DNA from: Synechocystis sp. PCC 7338
Lineage (GTDB): Bacteria > Cyanobacteriota > Cyanobacteriia > Cyanobacteriales > Microcystaceae
Assembly (NCBI RefSeq): GCF_018282115.1
Contig: NZ_CP054306.1
Coordinates: 2,279,488-2,343,487 of the forward strand
Length of the DNA: 64,000 nt
Direction of reading: 5' to 3'
Translations under genes and position numbers: made by a program
The notes under the pieces: generated by a model
What the model was told of the DNA's origin: nothing
Database searches by the model: none
Seen by the model: the letters and a program-made list of their open reading frames with translations, nothing else
In this document: piece after piece, positions 20,556 through 30,723 of the stretch
How positions within the stretch are numbered: the first letter of the stretch is position 1
Layout of the letters: each line of letters opens with the position of its first letter

Positions 20556-21344
20556 TTAGCCAACGGCGACTTGGGACATATCCAGAGGCACAGTCAGGGG
20601 CACCCCTACTTGGGGCTCCAACAAGGTAGCCTGGATGCCTTCGTTGCCTAGGGATTGGCGAAACTGGTCTAAATCACCGTCTAGGCGTAAAACCCTAGTG
20701 AGCAGACCACCATAGCTCAATTCCGCAGCGCCGGAGGTGGGCACGATCGCCTGGGGATGGACAGTACGGCAGAGTTCTAGGGTTGTTTTTTGGCCGTTGA
20801 GCACGGAGATAAGACCGAGAATATTAATGCCAATGACGGGGGTTAAAACCACATCAATGGGGCCAAGATCCTGCAACTTGGAGGAGTGGAAACCGTGGGG
20901 TTCGTAGTAAAGCTTAATGCCGGTTTGTAAATCCGTTAACACATAGGCATTTTCCACCAAGGTAGGGCCAATGGGAGAACCGGGCAGGGCGAGAATTTCT
21001 ACCCGGCCGTTGAGGACAAATTTTTGCTGATGGGGCAGAGGATGAACCTGTTCATAGCCCAAATCGGTGGCGACTTCAGCGGCCTTGAGAGAACCCAGGA
21101 TAGGCCAGCTTTTATTTAATTCTTTTAATGTGAGGGGATGGGCATGGTCTTCCAAACCCTGGGAAAGCAAAATCAGATCAATGTCAGTGGGAATTTCCAC
21201 GGGCTGGGAACGAAAGCCTCGAAACAACCAGGGCGTATTGCCAAAGGTTAGGTCTCCCACCAACCAAGGATCGAGCAAAATCCTTTGCCCTCCCATTTCA
21301 ATTAACCAAGAGTTACTGTCGTACCAGGTGAGTTCCATAACCAA
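20556..21344 (-). CDS. Metallo-beta-lactamase-fold protein with altered metal motif
   Basis: A 262-residue protein of the UlaG-like MBL fold: LTWYDSNSWLIEMGGQRILL and DPWLVGDLTFG at the N-terminus. The usual HxHxDH motif is replaced by LSQGLEDHAHPLTL: the first two His are gone while Asp-His remain. Another metal-ligand position is filled by YYEPHGFH. This may bind a single metal or none and may have a different substrate. The second Met (21338) would be an equally good start. No named function can be given. Confidence 0.65.
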   Translation of the reverse strand: MVMELTWYDSNSWLIEMGGQRILLDPWLVGDLTFGNTPWLFRGFRSQPVEIPTDIDLILLSQGLEDHAHPLTLKELNKSWPILGSLKAAEVATDLGYEQVHPLPHQQKFVLNGRVEILALPGSPIGPTLVENAYVLTDLQTGIKLYYEPHGFHSSKLQDLGPIDVVLTPVIGINILGLISVLNGQKTTLELCRTVHPQAIVPTSGAAELSYGGLLTRVLRLDGDLDQFRQSLGNEGIQATLLEPQVGVPLTVPLDMSQVAVG

Positions 21345-21401
21345 ATTTTTCCCTGCAGATCGTCCCCTCCATTGTAAACGATTGTAAAGAAGGCCCCAGT
21401 T

Positions 21402-22019
21402 TCAGGATAAAAGAACGGATGAATTGTTTGACGGGCAAGTTAGGGGGTTGGCGATCGCCGTTGGGGGCCAAGCCTGAAAACGCCAATGGAAAAAGGGTGG
21501 TAAAAAGGGGGAGAATTGCCAATTCATTGACCAAGCGGTGGGGGGCATATCCCTGGCCAGGCAATGGAAAGCTAGCCGCTCCCACAGTAGGGGTTCCGCC
21601 ACCAACCGACTGCCCCAATGAGTAATTTGGGCCCATTGCCGCTGGGGGCAGTTAACCAAGCAGAGACTGTTGCCCACATAGTTATCGCTGGAAGCCATTA
21701 ACAATAGACTTTCCCCCATTTCAAAACAATTAAATTGTCCTGGTTGCCAGGCTAACAGAGGGGTTTTATCGGCGGCGGTTAGATATTCCGTTACCCCCAC
21801 CCCTTGGACATCAAAGCTAGGAATGGGATTGGCGAATTCAGGCCCTGGTTTGACTGCGCCTTGGAATGTGCCCTGCAGTTGGCTACCGTCACTGAAGGTG
21901 TAGATCCATTGCCATGGTTGGGGAGATGGAGCGTTTGCCCGTTGGCGGACTAGGTTCACATTGACGGCGATCGCCAAGGGGGAAATGGAGAAACCTGCTT
22001 GATAATGTGCCCTGCCCAT
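21402..22019 (-). CDS. Uncharacterised 205-residue protein
   Basis: The N-terminal half, WQWIYTFSDGSQLQGTFQG, then IPSFDVQGVGVTEYLT and PLLAWQPGQFNCFEM, reads like a beta-rich soluble domain of the type found in cyanobacterial PEP-like proteins. The C-terminal quarter is Trp/Pro-rich. It lies 57 bp upstream of the MBL-fold gene on the same strand and may be co-transcribed. No signal peptide or catalytic motif is apparent. It is called real because of its length and non-random composition, with function unknown. Confidence 0.5.
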   Translation of the reverse strand: MGRAHYQAGFSISPLAIAVNVNLVRQRANAPSPQPWQWIYTFSDGSQLQGTFQGAVKPGPEFANPIPSFDVQGVGVTEYLTAADKTPLLAWQPGQFNCFEMGESLLLMASSDNYVGNSLCLVNCPQRQWAQITHWGSRLVAEPLLWERLAFHCLARDMPPTAWSMNWQFSPFLPPFFHWRFQAWPPTAIANPLTCPSNNSSVLLS

Positions 22020-22156
22020 GATCCTCCCCTTCCCCTACACTTAGGGATTATTACTCAGTGCTGTTATCTCCAGCTTATCGGTATTGCGCTTCTCTTGGGT
22101 GCCATACAATGAAAAACTGATCTCGGATATTTATATCAGTTAAAAAAGTCGACTCC

Positions 22157-22753
22157 ATGACCGATCTGACCCTGGCCGCCCTTAAGACTGCTCCCCTGGA
22201 ACAAGTACGTCAATATTTACTTCGTCTGTTGGCCATCCATGCCTATAAGGAAGGAGATTTTATTCTCTCCTCCGGTCAACCCAGCACCTATTACATCAAC
22301 GGTAAATTAGTTACCCTACGGGCGGAAGGAGCCCTGGCGATCGGGCGATTACTGTTGGCAGAGCTACCGGCGGGCATCGAAGCAGTGGCAGGGTTAACCC
22401 TGGGGGCCGATCCCATTGTCAGCGCTGTTAGTACTGTGTCTGCCTACGAAGAAAAACCCGTAGCGGCCTTAATCATTCGCAAAGAAGCCAAGGGCCATGG
22501 CACCAAAGCTTACATTGAAGGGCCAGAGTTAGCTCCGGGAACTAAGGTGGTGGTGCTGGAAGATGTGGTCACCACTGGCAAGTCCGCCATGTTGGCAGTG
22601 GAAAGGTTACGGGATGCAGGTTACCAAGTGGACACAGTCATTGCCCTCGTCGATCGCCAACAGGGAGGAAGGGAATTTTACCAAAGCCAGGGCCTAGGCT
22701 TCCAAGCCCTATTCACCATCCCTGATATCCAAGGGGTTTATCGCCAAAGCTAG
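22157..22753 (+). CDS. pyrE: Orotate phosphoribosyltransferase
   Basis: A 198-residue type I phosphoribosyltransferase. KEGDFILSSGQPSTYYINGK is the typical PyrE N-terminal motif, and VVVLEDVVTTGKSAMLAVER is the PRPP-binding loop, with its acidic pair. It converts orotate and PRPP to OMP in pyrimidine synthesis. The protein is single-domain with no fused OMP decarboxylase. It is convergent with the YvcK-like gene. Confidence 0.95.
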   Translation: MTDLTLAALKTAPLEQVRQYLLRLLAIHAYKEGDFILSSGQPSTYYINGKLVTLRAEGALAIGRLLLAELPAGIEAVAGLTLGADPIVSAVSTVSAYEEKPVAALIIRKEAKGHGTKAYIEGPELAPGTKVVVLEDVVTTGKSAMLAVERLRDAGYQVDTVIALVDRQQGGREFYQSQGLGFQALFTIPDIQGVYRQS

Positions 22754-22806
22754 ACCGGAGGCGAGAGCAGTTAACATTCGGGCTTAATCTTTCAAGCTAA
22801 CACCAA

Positions 22807-24195
22807 CTACTGCCCCCCATACCACCGCATTAACACCCTTGCTAACCTTTGGGGGTCGTGGCGCACCTGATGGCTTTTTTCGTCTTCCTGCATCACATTG
22901 GCTAGCACAATGCGGCAACCCTTTTGGATCACCGCTTCCCGGTCTAGGTAAACAGGATGGGAGTTTTCGGCGGCGTATTTCTCCAACACGGGGGCAGAAG
23001 GGGGATTTCTTTGCACCAGTACTGCATCGTAGAGCTTTTCCGCACAGACCTGATCGATCGCCGTTAAATGATCCGAGACCGTGTAATTATCCGTTTCCCC
23101 CGGTTGGGTCATCACATTGCAAATGTAGATGCGGGGCACCTGGGCCTTGGCGATCGCCGTTTGAATTTCGGGAATGAGTAAATTGGGCAAAATGCTGGTG
23201 TATAAACTGCCTGGGCCAATGATGATGTAGTCGGCCGCTTTAATGGCCTTGAGGGCCGCCGGTAGGGCCTTGGGGGATGCCGGTACACAACCGATGCGCC
23301 GAATTTTGCCCTGGGCTTCAGGAATATTTGATTCCCCTTCCACATAGCGCCCATCTTCCATCTCCGCCCATAATCTGACATCATCCAGGGTAGCTGGTAA
23401 CACCTTCCCCCGCACCGCTAACACCTTCGAGCAGGCGATCGCCGCCATTTCCAAATCCCCGGTAATTTCCGCCATGGCAGTGAGGAACAAATTACCAAAG
23501 CTGTGCCCCGACAGCCCATCCCCCGCCTTAAAACGGTATTGAAACAACTCCGTTAATAACTTTTCTTCGTCCGCCAGAGCCCCAATACAATTGCGGATAT
23601 CCCCCGGGGGTAACATGCCCATTTCCCGCCGTAAACGCCCCGACGAGCCGCCATCATCCGCCACGGTGACAATGGCCGTGATATTGGCGCTGTAGTGCTT
23701 CAGGCCCCGCAAAAGGGTGGATAGGCCAGTGCCGCCCCCCACCACCGCAATTTTGGCCCCTTTGTTGAGACGACGGTGGGCCAAGAGTACATCCACCAAT
23801 TCCTGGTCATTGTCCGGTTGTAAGACCTCGGAAATGGAACCAACGGTGCGACTTTGGCCCCAAAACACAAAAAAAAGCCCCAGGGCCAAAATCAGGGGAC
23901 CGGAAACGTAGTTGGGCAGAAGATTGGTTAAAAATCCGAGGGTACTGGAAACAAATTCCGTAATGCGAAAAATCGGCGTTAACTTGATCCAGATGGCTAA
24001 GCCCAAAAATATCAAAGTCAGACCCACGGCACTGATTACCATCCAACGTTTGACAAATAGCCCCGGAGCCATCCATTTGAACCAACGATTCACCCTGGGG
24101 GGAGTGCGCTGGGAAACCCGATCGCCCAACTTCCGTTGTTCGGTCTTGAACTTGCGCATGGCAGACTTAGCGGACTTAAAGCGGCTATGGCTCAT
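22807..24195 (-). CDS. YvcK/CofD-like protein with N-terminal membrane segments
   Basis: Residues 150-450 form a CofD-like domain. It starts with [20 protein letters not shown] and includes [33 protein letters not shown] and [20 protein letters not shown]. This is the YvcK (GlpR-like) branch, which binds UDP-sugars and links carbon metabolism to cell-wall synthesis in other bacteria. It is not the F420 enzyme CofD itself. Two TM helices at about residues 50-72 and 85-112 anchor it, an extension common in cyanobacteria. A cluster of basic residues fills the first 40 positions. Confidence 0.85.
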   Translation of the reverse strand: MSHSRFKSAKSAMRKFKTEQRKLGDRVSQRTPPRVNRWFKWMAPGLFVKRWMVISAVGLTLIFLGLAIWIKLTPIFRITEFVSSTLGFLTNLLPNYVSGPLILALGLFFVFWGQSRTVGSISEVLQPDNDQELVDVLLAHRRLNKGAKIAVVGGGTGLSTLLRGLKHYSANITAIVTVADDGGSSGRLRREMGMLPPGDIRNCIGALADEEKLLTELFQYRFKAGDGLSGHSFGNLFLTAMAEITGDLEMAAIACSKVLAVRGKVLPATLDDVRLWAEMEDGRYVEGESNIPEAQGKIRRIGCVPASPKALPAALKAIKAADYIIIGPGSLYTSILPNLLIPEIQTAIAKAQVPRIYICNVMTQPGETDNYTVSDHLTAIDQVCAEKLYDAVLVQRNPPSAPVLEKYAAENSHPVYLDREAVIQKGCRIVLANVMQEDEKSHQVRHDPQRLARVLMRWYGGQ

Positions 24196-24386
24196 GGGAC
24201 AGGGATGATGGCAAAGGCTGGGGAAAAAAATTAGCCATGGGGCAAAAAAGCAAATTACTCCTTACGCACTACGGGGGAACTGGTCGCTACCGATTTTACC
24301 CCCTCAAAGCATGCCAACGTCTAGATAGACAAGATACAATCAGAATCTATCTGTGTCTTTTTCACCCTTGAAAAGGTGCGTTTACT

Positions 24387-25994
24387 ATGACTAGTCCGGC
24401 TGATCGTATTTTGATTTTCGACACCACGCTTCGGGATGGGGAACAGTCCCCCGGAGCTACCCTGACCGTGGAAGAAAAACTATCGATCGCCAGGGCCCTA
24501 TCCCGTCTGGGAGTGGACATCATTGAAGCCGGTTTTCCCTTTGCTAGCCCAGGGGATTTTGAGGCGGTGCAGAAAATTGCTCAAACAGTGGGCACAGAAA
24601 ACGGCCCAGTAATTTGTGGTTTAGCCCGGGCCACAAGGAAAGATATTAAAGCGGCGGCGGAAGCATTGAAACCGGCGGCCAAGCATCGCATCCATACTTT
24701 TTTGGCCACTTCTGACATTCACCTGGAGCATAAGTTAAAGAAAACTAGGGCCGAAGTATTGGCGATCGTGCCGGAAATGGTGAGTTATGCCAAATCCTTG
24801 GTGGATGACATTGAATTTTCCCCCGAGGACGCTGGGCGCAGTGACCCAGAATTTTTATATCAAGTGTTGGAAGTGGCGATCGCCGCCGGGGCCACCACCA
24901 TTAACATCCCCGATACGGTGGGCTACACTACCCCGGCCGAATATGGCGCTCTGATCAAGGGCATTGCCGATCGCGTGCCTAACATTGACCAAGCAATTAT
25001 TTCCGTCCATGGCCACAATGACCTGGGCTTAGCGGTGGCCAACTTCCTGGAAGCAGTGAAAAATGGAGCCCGCCAACTGGAATGCACCATCAACGGCATC
25101 GGTGAACGGGCCGGCAATGCGGCCTTAGAAGAATTGGTCATGGCTTTGCATGTGCGGCGCAGTTACTTCAATCCTTTTTTGGGGCGGCCAGCGGATTCCA
25201 CCGAGCCCCTCACCAACATTGACACTAAACATATCTATGCCACTTCCCGTTTAGTGTCGGAGCTAACCGGCATGATGGTGCAACCCAACAAGGCCATTGT
25301 CGGGGCCAACGCCTTTGCCCATGAGTCGGGCATTCACCAGGATGGGGTGCTAAAAAATAAGCTCACTTACGAAATCATGGATGCGGAATCCATCGGTTTA
25401 ACCAATAACCAGATCGTCTTAGGGAAGTTATCCGGTCGGAACGCCTTTGGCACCCGCTTGAAGGAATTGGGTTTTGACCTGAGCGAAACGGAATTGAATA
25501 ATGCTTTTATTCGTTTTAAGGAAGTGGCGGATAAGCGCAAGGAAATTACCGATTGGGATTTGGAAGCCATTGTTAACGACGAAATTCGTCAACCCCCCGA
25601 ACTATTTCGTTTGGAGCGGGTGCAGGTTTCCTGTGGCGAGCCTTCCGTTCCCACCGCTACTCTGACCCTCCGTACCCCCGTCGGCGGAGAGGAAACCACT
25701 GTGGCGATCGGTACGGGCCCCGTGGACGCAGTGTACAAAGCCATTAATCAGATCGTGCAACTCCCCAATGAGTTATTGGAATATTCCGTCACCTCCGTCA
25801 CCGAAGGCATTGATGCGTTGGGCAAAGTGAGTGTGCGCCTACGGCACAATGGGGTAATTTACACTGGCTATGCGGCCAACACCGACATCATTGTTGCTTC
25901 CGCCCGGGCCTATCTGGGGGCATTGAACCGTCTCTATGCGGCCCTAGAAAACCAGAAATCCCAGGGCCATCCCCCGGTGGTGGCTTCTCTGTAA
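24387..25994 (+). CDS. leuA: 2-isopropylmalate synthase
   Basis: A 535-residue enzyme. The catalytic TIM barrel has [20 protein letters not shown] at the N-terminus and the metal motif [15 protein letters not shown]. The linker contains [19 protein letters not shown], and the C-terminal regulatory domain (about 400-520) should bind leucine for feedback inhibition. It condenses acetyl-CoA and 2-oxoisovalerate in leucine synthesis. A GATACAAT element about 55 bp upstream is a plausible -10 box. Confidence 0.97.
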   Translation: MTSPADRILIFDTTLRDGEQSPGATLTVEEKLSIARALSRLGVDIIEAGFPFASPGDFEAVQKIAQTVGTENGPVICGLARATRKDIKAAAEALKPAAKHRIHTFLATSDIHLEHKLKKTRAEVLAIVPEMVSYAKSLVDDIEFSPEDAGRSDPEFLYQVLEVAIAAGATTINIPDTVGYTTPAEYGALIKGIADRVPNIDQAIISVHGHNDLGLAVANFLEAVKNGARQLECTINGIGERAGNAALEELVMALHVRRSYFNPFLGRPADSTEPLTNIDTKHIYATSRLVSELTGMMVQPNKAIVGANAFAHESGIHQDGVLKNKLTYEIMDAESIGLTNNQIVLGKLSGRNAFGTRLKELGFDLSETELNNAFIRFKEVADKRKEITDWDLEAIVNDEIRQPPELFRLERVQVSCGEPSVPTATLTLRTPVGGEETTVAIGTGPVDAVYKAINQIVQLPNELLEYSVTSVTEGIDALGKVSVRLRHNGVIYTGYAANTDIIVASARAYLGALNRLYAALENQKSQGHPPVVASL

Positions 25995-26054
25995 CAAACA
26001 TCACAATTTGTTGCTAAACTTCCCCCGCAACCCATGGAGGGTGAGGCAAAGACC

Positions 26055-26060
26055 TATAAT
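26055..26060 (+). promoter_or_regulatory. Candidate -10 box of the LOV-GGDEF-EAL gene
   Basis: A perfect TATAAT, followed 13 bp later by a 7-bp hairpin CCCGGAG/CTCCGGG (26073-26095). The hairpin would lie in the 5' leader and could affect translation. It supports a translation start well downstream of the hairpin. Confidence 0.4.
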
Positions 26061-26234
26061 TTGGCCATGATCCCCGGAGATATGGTGACTCCGGGAAGGT
26101 GGCTTTTTCGCTGAAATTACGTTGGATGAACATTTGGTCTCGTTTCAAGCTCCCCACTTTGCCATGGTGGGTTACCAAATCAAAGGGCTTGCCGGAGTTC
26201 GTTGTCCCTGCACATCTGGCGACAGGGGGTGGGC

Positions 26235-26240
26235 AGGAGG
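26235..26240 (+). promoter_or_regulatory. Ribosome binding site deciding the start of the LOV-GGDEF-EAL gene
   Basis: AGGAGG lies 8 bp before the ATG at 26249. The upstream GTG at 26099 immediately follows a hairpin and has no comparable site; the ATG at 26126 also lacks one. Confidence 0.5.
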
Positions 26241-26248
26241 ATAGATCG

Positions 26249-29200
26249 ATGGGTACTGATTTAGAGTGCGAACAACAACGGGAAATTGACCAGCTCAAAA
26301 AACAATTGGAGGTGGCGGAGGCCACCACAGCAAGGTTAGCCCAAGAACTGGCCCAGCATCACCAACGGGGTTTGTCTTCTTCACAAAATAATACATCAAG
26401 TCTGCAGACAGCCCTTGCTCGCTTGGGACAGTGGGGCTTGCTGAGCCATGATTTATATGCATTTTTTGATCAAGCTACCAAGTTAATTCGCACTGTTTTA
26501 AATGTGGATTACTGCGGCATCTGGGAACTTTTACCCAACCGTTCTGCCCTACTGCTCTGTGCTGGGCAAGGCTGGGAACAATCCTTAGTCGGGAACTACA
26601 CCATTGATGCCAGCGACCGTTCCTACGCCGGTTATACCATCCGCCATAATGGCGATCGCCAGGTGGAGGACTACGAGCCAGTGATTGTGCTGGATCTGAG
26701 GTTGAGTACTAAATTTCGGGCCTCCCCCTTATTGCATAACCTGGGCATTATCAGCGGGGCAAATGTGATTGTGGCGGGGCCAAAAACAGCTTTTGGAGTT
26801 TTGGGCATTTATAGTCTCACTATCCGTGAATTTACTGACGAAGAAGTTGATTTCCTCACGGTGGCTAGCCATATCCTTGCCGCCACCATTGACCGCCAAG
26901 AATACGAAGAGAGATTACTGTTACTGGAGCAGGCGATCGACGCTAGTTCCAATGGTATTTTGATCACCGATGCCCTCGATGCAGGCAATGCCGTAGTTTA
27001 CGCCAACCATGGTTTTGAAACCATTACTGGTTTTAGCCGTGAAGAAGTGATGGGGCAAAACTGCCGTTTTCTGCTCAACGAAGACCGCCAAGGGGAACAG
27101 GGCAAACAGTTAGCCATACTCCGCTCGGCGATCGCCCATGGCCAAAAATGCGAAGTGGTGCTGAAAAATTACCGTAAAGACGGCGTCCCTTTTTGGAATC
27201 ATTTATATCTGTCCCCCATCTATAACCAGCACAATTTTTTAGTCAACTTCATCGGCATCCAAACCGATGTCACTAAACAGAAGCTAACAGAACAACAACT
27301 ACGAACCAGCCAAGAATTTTTCAGCAGGATGATCGTCACCATCACCGATGGGCTATTAATTGTCGATCAAGAGGGCATTATTCAATTTGTTAACCCCGCC
27401 GCCAAGCAGATGTTTAAACGGCGGGAAAGCGAACTACTGCAGCAACCCTTTGGCATTCCCTTTGTGGCGGATCAGGTGACCGAAATTACCCTCACGCCCC
27501 TCGGCGGAGATCTAGTGGTGGCGGAAATGCGGGTGTCTCCCATTCATTGGCAAAAGGGTAAAGCCTCTTTGGTTTCCCTACGGGACATCACTGAACAACA
27601 TCAAGCCCGCCTGGCCCTGGCGGAAAGTGAGAAAAAATACCGCCATATTGTGGAGTTAACCTCCGAAGGAATTTGGATTTTAGACCAAGACCAACAAACT
27701 ACCTTTGCCAACCGGCAATTGGCGGATATGTTGGGCTATTCGGTAGAGGAAATTTTAGAAAAAAATATTACGTCCTTTGTTCTTGCCATTCACCATTTGC
27801 CGGAGTCGGAAAATAGTCACCAAGAGACTTTGCAATCTTTCCCCCGTTGTATGTTGCCCAACCATTATGAGGTTTACGACGTACAACTCCAACGGCGAGA
27901 CGGTAGTGTGCTCTGGGGTTTGGTGTCCCGCAGTGCGTGGTATAACCAATGGGGTAATTACCAGGGGGAGCTGGCCATGCTAACGGACATCACCAAACGG
28001 AAATCCGCCGAGCAGGCCCTGGCCGCCAGTGAGCAACGCCTAGAGGGGATTTTAGGCTCCATCCAAGATGTGGTTTGGTCCGCTGACGCCGCTAGTTTTG
28101 CCACCCTTTACCTTAACCCCACCACGGCCATGGTCTATGGCCAAGCCCTGGAGGTGTGTTACCAGAGCCAAAATTTTTGGTTTGAACAGGTCCACCCTGG
28201 CGATCGCCTTTTGCTGGAATATCATCTGCAATTGTTGATGGAAAAGGACCAGACGGAGGTGGAGTATCGCATTGTGCAACCAGGGGGTAAGGAGCGGTGG
28301 TTATTTCGCCGTAGTCAATTGGTGCGGGATGCCCAGCATCAACCCCTGCGTATCGACAGCATTGACAGTGACATCACCGAGCGTAAATCGGCGGTGGAAA
28401 AACTCCACTACAATGCCAACCATGATTCCCTAACCAATTTGCCCAATCGGTTAATGTTCCTCGATCGCCTGGGCCATGCTCTGCAAAGAAATTTACGTCG
28501 CCAGGATTTAAGGTTTGCGGTGCTATTTCTGGATTTAGATGGTTTTAAAATTATCAACGACAGTTTGGGGCACGCCTGTGGGGATTTACTGCTCCAGGGC
28601 ATTGCCCATCGCCTGTGCCAATGTCTACGGCCGGAGGATACCTTGGCCCGGTTAGGGGGAGATGAATTCACCATGTTGATTGAAAACATCACCTGTCCGG
28701 AAGATGTGATCGCCGTGGCCCAAAGAATTCACCGGGAATTACAAAAGCCATTTAACTTGGACGGCCAGGAAATTTTTACCAACACCAGCATTGGTATTGC
28801 CCTCAACCACCCCGAATATGGCCATCCCCAAGATATTTTGCGGGACGCAGACACCGCCATGTATCGAGCTAAGGCCGCAGGTAAGGGTCGCTATGCTATT
28901 TTTAACCAGACCATGCACCACCATGCCGTGCAGAGGCTCCAGCGAGAGAATGACCTACGGCGGGCCATTGCTCGCCACGAGTTGCAGTTATATTATCAGC
29001 CGATTGTCTGCCTCAAAACTGGACAGTTACAGGGAGTGGAGGCCCTAGTGCGTTGGCATCATCCGCAAGAGGGTCTGCTCCTACCCGCAGAATTTATGGC
29101 GATCGCCGAAGAAACTGGCTTGATTGTACCCATGGGGGATTGGATTCTCTGGGAAGCAAGCCGACAATTACTGCAAATTAAGGAAAAATTTCCCCACATT

Positions 29201-29755
29201 CCCCGGCTCCAAGTAAGTGTTAATGTTTCCGGCCGCCAATTGCGGGACCAACGGCTGATACAAACGGTGGATAAAATTCTGGCCATCACCAGCTTGGTAC
29301 CCCAGGATCTCAAACTGGAAATCACCGAGAGCTTATTGATTGATAACTTAGACCTGGCCACCGATGTGTTGACCAATCTACGCCAGAGAGATATCCAAAT
29401 TTCCCTCGATGATTTTGGCACCGGCTATTCTTCCCTCAGTTATCTGCACCGCTTTCCCATCAACACCATTAAAGTGGACCGTTCCTTTGTGAACACCATG
29501 GAGCCCAACAACCAAAACACTGCCATTGTCCACACCATTGTGACCCTGGCCCACACTCTCGGATTGGACGTGATTGCCGAAGGCATTGAAACTGAGCGGC
29601 ATCTAACCCAACTCCATTGGCTGGGATGCGATGCAGGACAAGGATATTATTTTGCCCATCCCATCCCCTCAGAGGATTTGCTAGATTTTTTGGCGATCCA
29701 AATGCCCCGTTGGCTTGTGCCTGCTGTGACTGAATTACGAACTAAGCCAGCTTAG
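26249..29755 (+). CDS. GAF-LOV-PAS-PAS-PAS-GGDEF-EAL blue-light/c-di-GMP sensor
   Basis: From the ATG at 26249 the protein has 1168 residues. After a coiled coil come a GAF domain (about 60-215) and a LOV domain containing MGQNCRFLLNEDR with the photoactive Cys, then KNYRKDGVPFWNHLYLSP and the closing GIQTDVT. Three further PAS domains follow, then GGDEF (RLGGDEF; 803 in this numbering) with an RxxD inhibitory site five residues before it, then EAL (GVEALVRWHHP; 931). All key motifs are intact, so both synthesis and breakdown of c-di-GMP are possible, gated by blue light. Upstream GTG 26099 would add 50 residues. The 3' end is duplicated at 30541. Confidence 0.93.
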   Translation: MGTDLECEQQREIDQLKKQLEVAEATTARLAQELAQHHQRGLSSSQNNTSSLQTALARLGQWGLLSHDLYAFFDQATKLIRTVLNVDYCGIWELLPNRSALLLCAGQGWEQSLVGNYTIDASDRSYAGYTIRHNGDRQVEDYEPVIVLDLRLSTKFRASPLLHNLGIISGANVIVAGPKTAFGVLGIYSLTIREFTDEEVDFLTVASHILAATIDRQEYEERLLLLEQAIDASSNGILITDALDAGNAVVYANHGFETITGFSREEVMGQNCRFLLNEDRQGEQGKQLAILRSAIAHGQKCEVVLKNYRKDGVPFWNHLYLSPIYNQHNFLVNFIGIQTDVTKQKLTEQQLRTSQEFFSRMIVTITDGLLIVDQEGIIQFVNPAAKQMFKRRESELLQQPFGIPFVADQVTEITLTPLGGDLVVAEMRVSPIHWQKGKASLVSLRDITEQHQARLALAESEKKYRHIVELTSEGIWILDQDQQTTFANRQLADMLGYSVEEILEKNITSFVLAIHHLPESENSHQETLQSFPRCMLPNHYEVYDVQLQRRDGSVLWGLVSRSAWYNQWGNYQGELAMLTDITKRKSAEQALAASEQRLEGILGSIQDVVWSADAASFATLYLNPTTAMVYGQALEVCYQSQNFWFEQVHPGDRLLLEYHLQLLMEKDQTEVEYRIVQPGGKERWLFRRSQLVRDAQHQPLRIDSIDSDITERKSAVEKLHYNANHDSLTNLPNRLMFLDRLGHALQRNLRRQDLRFAVLFLDLDGFKIINDSLGHACGDLLLQGIAHRLCQCLRPEDTLARLGGDEFTMLIENITCPEDVIAVAQRIHRELQKPFNLDGQEIFTNTSIGIALNHPEYGHPQDILRDADTAMYRAKAAGKGRYAIFNQTMHHHAVQRLQRENDLRRAIARHELQLYYQPIVCLKTGQLQGVEALVRWHHPQEGLLLPAEFMAIAEETGLIVPMGDWILWEASRQLLQIKEKFPHIPRLQVSVNVSGRQLRDQRLIQTVDKILAITSLVPQDLKLEITESLLIDNLDLATDVLTNLRQRDIQISLDDFGTGYSSLSYLHRFPINTIKVDRSFVNTMEPNNQNTAIVHTIVTLAHTLGLDVIAEGIETERHLTQLHWLGCDAGQGYYFAHPIPSEDLLDFLAIQMPRWLVPAVTELRTKPA

Positions 29756-29889
29756 TCAATTAAATCTCCATGGCCAGAAAAATGACTGTTTTTCCCCAGG
29801 GATGGAGTAGCTTTTTTATGTTGACCAGTCGATCAACTTGACCTCCCGCTTCCTATTTCCTCGGTGCTATGAATACTTTGGCGATCGCC
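29573..29889 (+). repeat. 317-bp direct repeat, copy 1
   Basis: Covers the last 183 bp of the EAL gene, the intergenic spacer, and the first 21 bp of the permease gene (ATG at 29869, then broken). It matches 30541-30857 with no gaps and about 15 substitutions by hand alignment. The two copies flank the toxin-antitoxin pair. Confidence 0.95.
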
Positions 29890-29929
29890 GAGTATATTGA
29901 AAAAAACTCTAACCTAGAGAGTAATAATT

Positions 29930-30142
29930 ATGACCTTGCAAGAGATCCAATTCCAAATCTTAAAATTACCGACCCAAGACAAATGGGAACTGGTTCAAAC
30001 TCTTCTAAATGCCATCCAAAAAGATACTAGTGACTTAAAAATACCCTCAAAAAAAACCTATCCTCTGCGCGGCTTACCTATCACTATTAGTGAAGATTTT
30101 GATGATCCCATGCCAGAATTGTGGGAGGTATTAACGGAATGA
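29930..30142 (+). CDS. Putative VapB-type antitoxin (DUF2281-like)
   Basis: A 70-residue hydrophilic protein: LQEIQFQILKLPTQDKWELV then QTLLNAIQ suggests a helical N-terminal DNA-binding or dimerisation domain. The acidic C-terminal tail (EDFDDPMPELWEVLTE) is what usually wraps the toxin. Its stop codon overlaps the toxin ATG (ATGA, 4 bp), a classic toxin-antitoxin layout with coupled translation. The family label comes from its size, partner and composition. The module lies between two 317-bp direct repeats, indicating a late arrival at this site. Confidence 0.7.
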   Translation: MTLQEIQFQILKLPTQDKWELVQTLLNAIQKDTSDLKIPSKKTYPLRGLPITISEDFDDPMPELWEVLTE

Positions 30143-30534
30143 TTCTCCTTGATACCCATACTTGGCTGTGGTTACTTCACGATCCTAATCAATTATCCAC
30201 CCCAGCCCAGGGCATTATTACCGAATCTGAAAACAACAATGGCATTCTTATTTCCAGTATTTCAGTCTGGGAAATTGCCACTAAACAAAGCCTCAATAAA
30301 CTGCAACTTCCTCTACCCATTCACGAATGGTTTGAATTAGCCCAACAACAACCTGGCACAGTCATTGAACCTCTTTCTCCTTCCGACGCAATTGATAGTG
30401 TTAATCTGCCTGGAAACTTTCATAAAGATCCGGCCGATAGAATCTTAGTGGCGATCGCCCGACGGTATGAAATCCCATTGATTACCTGTGACCAAAAAAT
30501 CTTGAGCTATTCCCATGTCAAAACTATTTGGTAA
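30139..30534 (+). CDS. PIN-domain toxin (VapC-like)
   Basis: From the ATG at 30139 the protein has 131 residues. The PIN acidic residues are visible: LLDTHTWLWLLHDPN, ISSISVWEIATKQSL, DPADRILVAIARRYEIPL and LITCDQKIL. PIN toxins are Mg-dependent ribonucleases, often cutting tRNA or rRNA. The WEIATK form suits the PIN_Sll0205-type clade common in cyanobacteria. The open frame starts at 30121, but the ATGA overlap with the antitoxin decides for 30139. After the stop codon the same frame continues into the duplicated EAL fragment, by chance. Confidence 0.88.
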   Translation: MILLDTHTWLWLLHDPNQLSTPAQGIITESENNNGILISSISVWEIATKQSLNKLQLPLPIHEWFELAQQQPGTVIEPLSPSDAIDSVNLPGNFHKDPADRILVAIARRYEIPLITCDQKILSYSHVKTIW

Positions 30535-30540
30535 AGCCTA

Positions 30541-30723
30541 ATTGCCGAGGGCATTGAAACTGAGCGGCATCTAACCCAACTCCATTGGCTCGGGTGCTAT
30601 GCAGGACAAGGATATTATTTTGCCCATCCCATCCTCTCAGAGGACTTGCTAGATTTTTTGGCGATCCAAATGCCCCGTTGGCTTGTGCCCAATGTGACTG
30701 AATTGCGAACTAAGCCAGCTTAG
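30541..30723 (+). pseudogene. Duplicated 3' fragment of the LOV-GGDEF-EAL gene
   Basis: Sixty codons equal to the last 60 of the EAL gene apart from a few substitutions, still open to the same TAG, ending VTELRTKPA. It has no start codon or promoter of its own and is a relic of the duplication that brought in, or was formed by, the toxin-antitoxin module. Confidence 0.85.
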
